Translations under genes and position numbers: made by a program
Part shown: positions 58,675 to 64,000 of the stretch, piece after piece
Layout of the letters: each line of letters begins with the position of its first letter
Position numbering within the stretch: the stretch's first letter is position 1
The notes under the pieces: generated by a model
What the model was told of the DNA's origin: nothing
Database searches by the model: none
The model's input: only the letters and a program-made list of their open reading frames with translations
Assembly: GCF_000253115.1 (NCBI RefSeq)
Contig: NC_014145.1
Coordinates: forward strand, 2,480,001 to 2,544,000
Direction: 5' to 3'
Source: Thiomonas arsenitoxydans
GTDB taxonomy: Bacteria > Pseudomonadota > Gammaproteobacteria > Burkholderiales > Burkholderiaceae_C
DNA length: 64,000 nucleotides

Positions 58675-60003
58675 ATGAATATGACTCCCCGAGAAATCGT
58701 CTCCGAGCTCGACCGTTTTGTCATCGGCCAAGCCAAGGCCAAGCAGGCGGTGGCCATCGCCCTGCGCAACCGCTGGCGCCGCCAGCAGGTCGCCGAGCCG
58801 CTGCGGCACGAAATCACCCCAAAAAACATTCTGATGATCGGCCCCACCGGCGTGGGCAAAACAGAGATTGCGCGCCGTCTGGCCAAGCTGGCCGACGCGC
58901 CGTTCATCAAGGTCGAGGCTACCAAGTTCACCGAAGTGGGCTACGTCGGGCGCGATGTGGACACCATCATCCGCGACCTGATGGAGGCTGCCGTGAAGCT
59001 GGCGCGCGAAACCGCCATGCGCCAGCAACGCACCCGCGCCGAAGACCGCGCGGAAGACCGCATTCTCGACGTGCTGCTGCCCGCGCCGGCGGACTCCAGC
59101 GGGCATACCCCATCGGTCACCGAGAACAATCCCACGCGCCAAATGCTGCGCAAGCGCCTGCGCGAGGGCCAGCTCGATAACAAGGAAATCGAGATCGACC
59201 TTGCGGTACACCCAGCCAGCGTGGACATCATGGGCCCGCCCGGCATGGAGGACATGACCGAGCAGATCCGTTCCATGTTCGCCAATCTGGGCCAGACGCG
59301 CCGCAAGACGCGCAAGGTGACGGTGCGCGAAGCGCAGAAGCTGCTGATCGACGAAGAGGCCGCCAAACTGGTCAACGAGGACGAGATCAAGGCGGGCGCG
59401 CTGCGCGCGGTGGAGCAGAACGGAATTGTGTTCCTCGACGAGATCGACAAGGTCGCCTCGCGCAGCGACACCCAGGGCGCCGATGTGTCGCGCCAGGGCG
59501 TGCAGCGCGATCTGCTGCCGCTGGTGGAAGGCACCACGGTCAGCACCAAATACGGCATGGTGCGCACCGATCACATTCTGTTCATCGCCAGCGGCGCGTT
59601 TCACGTCGCCAAGCCTTCCGACCTGATTCCCGAACTACAGGGGCGCTTTCCCATCCGGGTGGAACTGGAGTCGCTCTCAGTCGCAGATTTCGAGGCCATT
59701 CTCACCAGTACCGACGCCAGCCTCACCAAGCAGTACGCCGCGTTGCTCGCCACCGACGGCGTGCAAGTCGAGTTCACCGCAGACGGTATTCGCCGCATGG
59801 CAGAAGTGGCGTTTCAAGTGAACGAAAAGACCGAAAACATCGGCGCGCGGCGGCTGCACACGGTGATGGAGCGGCTGCTTGAAGAGGTGTCGTTTCACGC
59901 CGATGGCGCGCAGCACAGCACCGTGAAAGTCGATGCGGCGATGGTCAACGAACGTCTGGGCGACATTGCCCGCGACGAAGATCTGTCGCGCTACGTGCTT
60001 TGA
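58675..60003 (+). CDS. hslU: ATP-dependent protease ATPase subunit HslU
   Basis: This 442-residue AAA+ unfoldase has [20 protein letters not shown] (Walker A), the I-domain, [12 protein letters not shown] (Walker B), GRFPIRVEL (sensor) and an [19 protein letters not shown]-terminal region that ends RYVL for docking into HslV. The start is at 58675 (MNM) or 58681 ([10 protein letters not shown]). Its 3' end overlaps coaX on the other strand by 13 bases. Confidence 0.97.
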   Translation: MNMTPREIVSELDRFVIGQAKAKQAVAIALRNRWRRQQVAEPLRHEITPKNILMIGPTGVGKTEIARRLAKLADAPFIKVEATKFTEVGYVGRDVDTIIRDLMEAAVKLARETAMRQQRTRAEDRAEDRILDVLLPAPADSSGHTPSVTENNPTRQMLRKRLREGQLDNKEIEIDLAVHPASVDIMGPPGMEDMTEQIRSMFANLGQTRRKTRKVTVREAQKLLIDEEAAKLVNEDEIKAGALRAVEQNGIVFLDEIDKVASRSDTQGADVSRQGVQRDLLPLVEGTTVSTKYGMVRTDHILFIASGAFHVAKPSDLIPELQGRFPIRVELESLSVADFEAILTSTDASLTKQYAALLATDGVQVEFTADGIRRMAEVAFQVNEKTENIGARRLHTVMERLLEEVSFHADGAQHSTVKVDAAMVNERLGDIARDEDLSRYVL

Positions 60004-60758
60004 TCCATCTGCGGCTGCGCGTTCCCCGCAATGCACAGCAAGCCTTCGAACACCAGATGTTCGACATGCTGATGCGGCAGCCCCAGGGCGTCGCGCAGCT
60101 TGGGTGCCGCGCCGCCGGTCAGCAGCACAACCACCTCGCCCGCTTCCCGCGCTTGCAGACGCGCATGCATCTGCCGCGCCGCGCCCGAGATGGCCAAGGC
60201 GCCACCGGTCATCAAGGCATCGCTGGTATTGGTGGGAAATTCCGCGATGTCGCCTTCGGGCACGCGCAGCCCAGCAGTGCCCATCTCCAGCGCCTTGAGC
60301 ATCAACCCAAAGCCGGGCAGGATGATGCCGCCGATGAACACCCCTTCGCGGCTGAGGCAATCGACGGTGACGGCCGTCCCCACGCTGATGACCATCGCCG
60401 CCTGATCGGGCACGCGCTGGCGCGCGCCCAGTTGCGCCGCCCAGCGATCCGCACCCAGCAATGAGGGCACGGCATAGCTGTTGCGCAGCCCGCATTGCGC
60501 GGCCTGCGCGCTGATCCAGTTGCAGCGCAGCCCAAGCGCATCAAGCTCGGCACACACCCGCGCGGTAACCACCGCACCGGCCACGGCACAACCGATCACC
60601 CGCTCGGCGCGAGGCTGTGCGGCCAGCACACGGCTGAGTTGATCGACCTCTTCCAGCAGCATGGCCCCACCGGCGAGCAACTCCGCGTTGCGTTGCGCTC
60701 GCGCATACAGGCCCCATTTCAGCCGGGTATTGCCAACGTCGAGAACGAGAAGATGCAT
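59991..60758 (-). CDS. coaX: Type III pantothenate kinase
   Basis: This 255-residue ASKHA-type kinase has [16 protein letters not shown] (phosphate 1), [33 protein letters not shown] (phosphate 2) and [12 protein letters not shown]. It phosphorylates pantothenate in coenzyme A synthesis. Type III kinases are the usual pantothenate kinases in betaproteobacteria. It overlaps the hslU 3' end. Confidence 0.94.
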   Translation of the reverse strand: MHLLVLDVGNTRLKWGLYARAQRNAELLAGGAMLLEEVDQLSRVLAAQPRAERVIGCAVAGAVVTARVCAELDALGLRCNWISAQAAQCGLRNSYAVPSLLGADRWAAQLGARQRVPDQAAMVISVGTAVTVDCLSREGVFIGGIILPGFGLMLKALEMGTAGLRVPEGDIAEFPTNTSDALMTGGALAISGAARQMHARLQAREAGEVVVLLTGGAAPKLRDALGLPHQHVEHLVFEGLLCIAGNAQPQMDQST

Positions 60759-60840
60759 CCGGGTAACGTGTCAGGGATTGTGGTTTCCTGAACCATAGCA
60801 GAGCAATCCCGCGAATCTGCAGCCAGGGCTGCGCGGGCCA

Positions 60841-62289
60841 TCAGCGCAATTTGGCCCCGTCTTCTGCCGCGTGTTCCCGATCCCGAAGGCCCTTGGCATC
60901 CAGGGTGCCGAACCCGTTGAAGTAGGCATTGAGCAAAAACGCCACCACGGCGGTGAGCAGAATGCCGCTGTGCAGCATGGGCGCGAGAACTTCAGGGAAG
61001 TGGATGAAAAATTGCGGCGCCACCAGAGGAATCATGCCAAAGCCGATGCCCAGTGCGACGATGAGCAGATTGTTGCGATTGTTCTTGTAATCAACCTCGC
61101 TGAGGATGCGGATGCCCGTAGCCGCTACCATGCCGAACATGGCGATACCGGTACCGCCGAGCACAGGCTGGGGGATCGCCGCCACCAGCGCACCCAGTTT
61201 GGGCATCAGCCCAAGCAGCAGCATGATGACACCGCCGGTCACCGTCACCCAGCGGCTGCGCACGCCGGTCATGCCCACCAAGCCGATGTTCTGCGAAAAC
61301 GAGGTGGTGGGAAAGGTGTTGAACATGCCGGCCAAAATGGTGCCCAAAGCATCGACCCGCAGACCGCGCCCCAGCTCGGTGCGACCCACCTTGCGCCCGA
61401 CAATGTCGCCCAGCGCGAAAAACATGCCGGCCGATTCGACGAACACCACCAGCTCCACCACGCACAGGGTCACGATCGGGCCGATGGCGAATTGCGGCGC
61501 ACCAAACTGAAACGGCATGACCAGATGGAAAGCATCGGCCTTGGCGACCTGATCGAAATGCATCAGCCCCAGCAAGGCGGCCGCCACGCTGCCGAGCACC
61601 AGACCGATCAGCACCGAAATGTTTTTGAGGAAGCTGCGGCCGAATTTGCTGATGAACAGAATGACCACTAGCACGAACAGGGCGATGCCCAGATTTTCCA
61701 TCGAGGCATACGCCGGGTTGGGCACCAAGCTGCCCGCGGCCGCGTGCGGTGAGGTATCGGCAATCATGGGTTTGAGCCAGGCGCCGCCGACGGCCCACTG
61801 AATGCCGACCTGCATGAGCGAAATGCCGATGATGGTGATGACCGAGCCAGTGACCACAGGCGGGAACATGCCCATCAGGCGGCAGGCAAAGGGCACGATC
61901 AGTAGCCCGAATACGCCTGCGGCGATGATGGCGCCGAAGATGTCCTGCAGGCCCATACCGGGCGTGGTGGCGATGGCGATCATCGGCGTGACCGAGGCGA
62001 AAGTCATGCCCATCATCACCGGCATGCGAATGCCGAACCAGGGAGTGAGTCCGAGCGACTGAATGATGCTGGTCACCCCGCAGATGAACAGGTCGGCCGT
62101 GATGAGCAACGCGATCTGCTCCACCGGCAGCTTCAGCGCCGAGCCGATGATCAGCGGCACCGCCACGGCGCCCGCGTACATCACCAGCACATGCTGGATG
62201 CCCAGCGCGACCAGCTTGCCAGCAGGCAAAACTTCATCAACCGGATGCGGTGCGTTTTCAGATACCGCCGGTGCGATGGCTGGGTTCAT
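60841..62289 (-). CDS. Nucleobase:cation symporter-2 family permease, probably uric acid/xanthine
   Basis: This 482-residue protein has about fourteen helices and the NAT/NCS2 signature region with VGRTELGRGLRVDALGTILAGMFNTFPTTSFSQNIGLV (given in part: QNIGLVGMTGVRSR). Q-x-x in the signature and the partner gene puuD point to uric acid or xanthine uptake rather than uracil. It lies 51 bases downstream of puuD in the same direction, after AGGAGACCACC. Confidence 0.9.
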   Translation of the reverse strand: MNPAIAPAVSENAPHPVDEVLPAGKLVALGIQHVLVMYAGAVAVPLIIGSALKLPVEQIALLITADLFICGVTSIIQSLGLTPWFGIRMPVMMGMTFASVTPMIAIATTPGMGLQDIFGAIIAAGVFGLLIVPFACRLMGMFPPVVTGSVITIIGISLMQVGIQWAVGGAWLKPMIADTSPHAAAGSLVPNPAYASMENLGIALFVLVVILFISKFGRSFLKNISVLIGLVLGSVAAALLGLMHFDQVAKADAFHLVMPFQFGAPQFAIGPIVTLCVVELVVFVESAGMFFALGDIVGRKVGRTELGRGLRVDALGTILAGMFNTFPTTSFSQNIGLVGMTGVRSRWVTVTGGVIMLLLGLMPKLGALVAAIPQPVLGGTGIAMFGMVAATGIRILSEVDYKNNRNNLLIVALGIGFGMIPLVAPQFFIHFPEVLAPMLHSGILLTAVVAFLLNAYFNGFGTLDAKGLRDREHAAEDGAKLR

Positions 62290-62340
62290 GGTGGTCTCCT
62301 GTTGATTGTTTTGTGTCGTGGTGAACGTCGTCGCGATGTC

Positions 62341-63546
62341 TCAGGGCTTGGCGCCGTCTTTGATCCACTGCCCGATTTCGGCGCGCTCCAGATCGGTCAT
62401 CTGCGTAGCGTTGTTCAGCGGCATGGCCTTGAGCACCACCACCTGCTGATAAATCGCCTGCGCGTGGCTGACGATGTCCGGCGCCGAATCCAGACGCACG
62501 CCTTTGCTAGCTGCGGCTCCGGCATGGCAGAGCAAGCAGCGCTCCTGCACGATGTGCTGCACCTGCGCGAACGTGATCGGTTTCGCGTTTGCCAACGAGG
62601 GCTGCGGCTTGGGCGCGAGCGCCACCGCCACGGCCAGAATGAGGCCGCCACCCACGATCCAGTATTGCCACTTCCAGGCGCCTTTGTGTTTGAGCACGAA
62701 GAACTGGCGGATAAGCGCGCCGGCCAACATCATCAGCACCAGCACCAGCCAGTTGTTCGGCGCGTCATACACGAAGCTGTAATGGTTGGACAGCATGGCG
62801 AACAGCACCGGCAGGGTGAAGTAGGTGTTGTGCACACTGCGCTGCTTGCCGCGCTTGCCATCCATCGGGTCGGGCGTTTGGCCAGCGCGCATGGCCGCCA
62901 CTACCCGGCGCTGACCGGGGATGATCCAGAAAAACACATTGGCACTCATCGAGGAACCGAGCATGGCGCCGATGATCAGAAACGCCGCCCGCCCGGCAAA
63001 CAAATGGCAGGCCAGCCAGGCCGCAATGAGCACATACACCGCGACCAGAATGCCCACGGTGAGGTCGCCCTTCTTGCCTTGGCCGAACACGCGGCAGATG
63101 CCGTCATAGACCAACCAGCCGACGACGAGAAAGCCCAGCATGGCCGCCACCGCGTACCCCGGCGAACTCCAGGCAAACACCCGCGGATCGACGATGAAAA
63201 TGCCGGCGTGATAGAAGTAAAGCACGCAGAGCAGAGCAAACCCCGACAGCCAGGTGGAATAGCTCTCCCAATAAAACCAGTGCAGATGCTGCGGCAGGTT
63301 CTTCGGCGCGACCCTGTATTTCTGCGGGTTGTAGAAGCCCCCGCCATGCACCGCCCACAGTTCCCCATCCACTCCCCTGGCCTTCAACTCCGGGTCGGTA
63401 GGTTTTTCAAGGCTGTTGTCGAGCCAGACGAAATAAAACGAAGAACCAATCCAAGCAATCGCCACAATGACGTGCAGCCAACGCAGCAGCAGGTCGGCCC
63501 AGTTCATGGCGTAGGGCAGGATGGTGGTCATCAAGTCGCTCATCAT
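62341..63546 (-). CDS. puuD: Membrane-bound urate oxidase PuuD
   Basis: This 401-residue protein has an N-terminal multi-helix membrane region (MNWADLLLRWLHVIVAIAWI, ending in helix 8 or so near residue 310) and a C-terminal cytochrome c domain with ERCLLCH (Cys337, Cys340, His341) and a Met in LKAMPLNNATQM. PuuD enzymes oxidise uric acid to 5-hydroxyisourate with electron transfer to the respiratory chain. The start at 63546 follows AGGAG by 6 bases. The next hydrolysis and decarboxylation genes are not in this window. Confidence 0.92.
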   Translation of the reverse strand: MMSDLMTTILPYAMNWADLLLRWLHVIVAIAWIGSSFYFVWLDNSLEKPTDPELKARGVDGELWAVHGGGFYNPQKYRVAPKNLPQHLHWFYWESYSTWLSGFALLCVLYFYHAGIFIVDPRVFAWSSPGYAVAAMLGFLVVGWLVYDGICRVFGQGKKGDLTVGILVAVYVLIAAWLACHLFAGRAAFLIIGAMLGSSMSANVFFWIIPGQRRVVAAMRAGQTPDPMDGKRGKQRSVHNTYFTLPVLFAMLSNHYSFVYDAPNNWLVLVLMMLAGALIRQFFVLKHKGAWKWQYWIVGGGLILAVAVALAPKPQPSLANAKPITFAQVQHIVQERCLLCHAGAAASKGVRLDSAPDIVSHAQAIYQQVVVLKAMPLNNATQMTDLERAEIGQWIKDGAKP

Positions 63547-63671
63547 GACGTCTCCTAAAGGGTCATATGAAGTCGACTTCCGCCACGGCAGGCTCTGCGA
63601 AAGTCATCAAGGTCGCGTGCCAAAAGGCGCGATGCCTTTGGCGTGTTGGCCGCTGCGACGAAGGGTTGATT

Positions 63672-64000
63672 TCAAAAATTCATGCTGAGGCCCAATGCGA
63701 TGCCTGTGGAAGCAGCCCCCGAACCACTGGCGGCCGTAGGTGCGTTGTTGTTGCCGAAGGCATCGACTTCGTTCACAAAGTAGTGGTAGTTCGTCGCACG
63801 CGCATACATGGCATAGAGTGAAGTGCGTTTGGATAAGGCATAGCGCACGCCCAGATTGACCATGCGGGTATTCGGACGCGCTATGGTCTTGTCGCTCTGC
63901 AAGGCGAATTCGCCAATGAAGGTCGCCGCGCCGTAAGGCACACTTGCCGTCACAGCGTAGGCGTTCAAGCTGGGATTGCCGCTGCTAGGGTCAGGCCTGT
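63672..64000 (-). CDS. Gram-negative porin, C-terminal part
   Basis: The frame runs off the right edge; about 109 residues of the C-terminus are seen. Alternating strands such as LNAYAVTASVPYGAATFIGEF and VNLGVRYALSKRTSLYAMYA, and the C-terminal GLSMNF with terminal Phe, are typical of 16-strand betaproteobacterial general porins. It is an outer membrane pore for small solutes. The gene lies 126 bases upstream of puuD on the same strand, so a link with purine uptake is only a guess. Confidence 0.9.
   Translation of the reverse strand, partial: RPDPSSGNPSLNAYAVTASVPYGAATFIGEFALQSDKTIARPNTRMVNLGVRYALSKRTSLYAMYARATNYHYFVNEVDAFGNNNAPTAASGSGAASTGIALGLSMNF

Overview
The window is GC-rich (roughly 60-65 % by eye), almost fully coding chromosomal DNA from a betaproteobacterium of the order Burkholderiales. 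Protein character and gene order suggest a Thiomonas-like organism, but that is inference; no database was consulted. Supporting signs are a Rieske-cytochrome b-cytochrome c1 operon followed by sspA-sspB, an S-adenosylhomocysteine (SAH) riboswitch before ahcY-metF, dapF followed by a DUF484 gene and xerC, a DksA without the classical zinc cysteines, and HslV with a short N-terminal extension.

Layout. 1-18.9 kb is core chromosome: the end of a LOG-family gene, arginase, recQ, a TerC-type carrier, a zinc-ribbon protein and a Bax-inhibitor-1 protein, a divergent nhaR-type regulator, fused isobutyryl-CoA mutase (icmF) behind a perfect palindromic operator, a DMT permease, an rRNA pseudouridine synthase, an unusual long pyruvate-kinase-like protein, petABC, sspA and sspB. 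A tRNA-Thr(TGT) gene at 18.92 kb is the integration site of a 10.2-kb island ending at 29.21 kb. The island is bounded by a 44-bp perfect repeat of the tRNA 3' part and by repeated GATTCCCCC motifs that look like integrase arm sites. Inside are a relaxase remnant, two different IS21-family elements, the C-terminal piece of a TOPRIM (OLD-like) nuclease, a cluster of palindromes, and a duplicated module of tyrosine integrase plus a DUF4160/DUF2442 gene pair. One copy of the integrase is reduced to its C-terminus.

29.4-64 kb returns to core chromosome. It holds a ubiquinone cluster (DUF971 gene, ubiE, a Tim44-like gene, ubiJ, ubiB), a frameshifted aldo/keto reductase, an MFS permease, the SAH-riboswitch-controlled ahcY-metF operon, a secreted ATP-dependent DNA ligase, a LysE exporter, corA, a Phd/PIN toxin-antitoxin pair, a lone EAL phosphodiesterase with lower GC, argG, ppnP, proline iminopeptidase, metK, two tandem lipid A-type acyltransferases, dapF-DUF484-xerC-rlmI, a CobW metallochaperone, dksA, a STAS-domain protein, hslVU, coaX, a uric acid permease with membrane urate oxidase puuD, and the end of a porin.

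Themes that link genes: methyl-cycle recycling (ahcY, metF, metK), respiratory electron transfer (ubiE/J/B and petABC), stress proteolysis and stringent control (sspA, sspB, dksA, hslVU), and purine scavenging (permease and puuD). The most novel area is the tRNA-Thr island, which looks partly decayed: its relaxase is truncated, one istA has an amber codon, and an IS21 insertion has separated the intact integrase from its own ribosome-binding site while the target-site duplication preserved the start codon.
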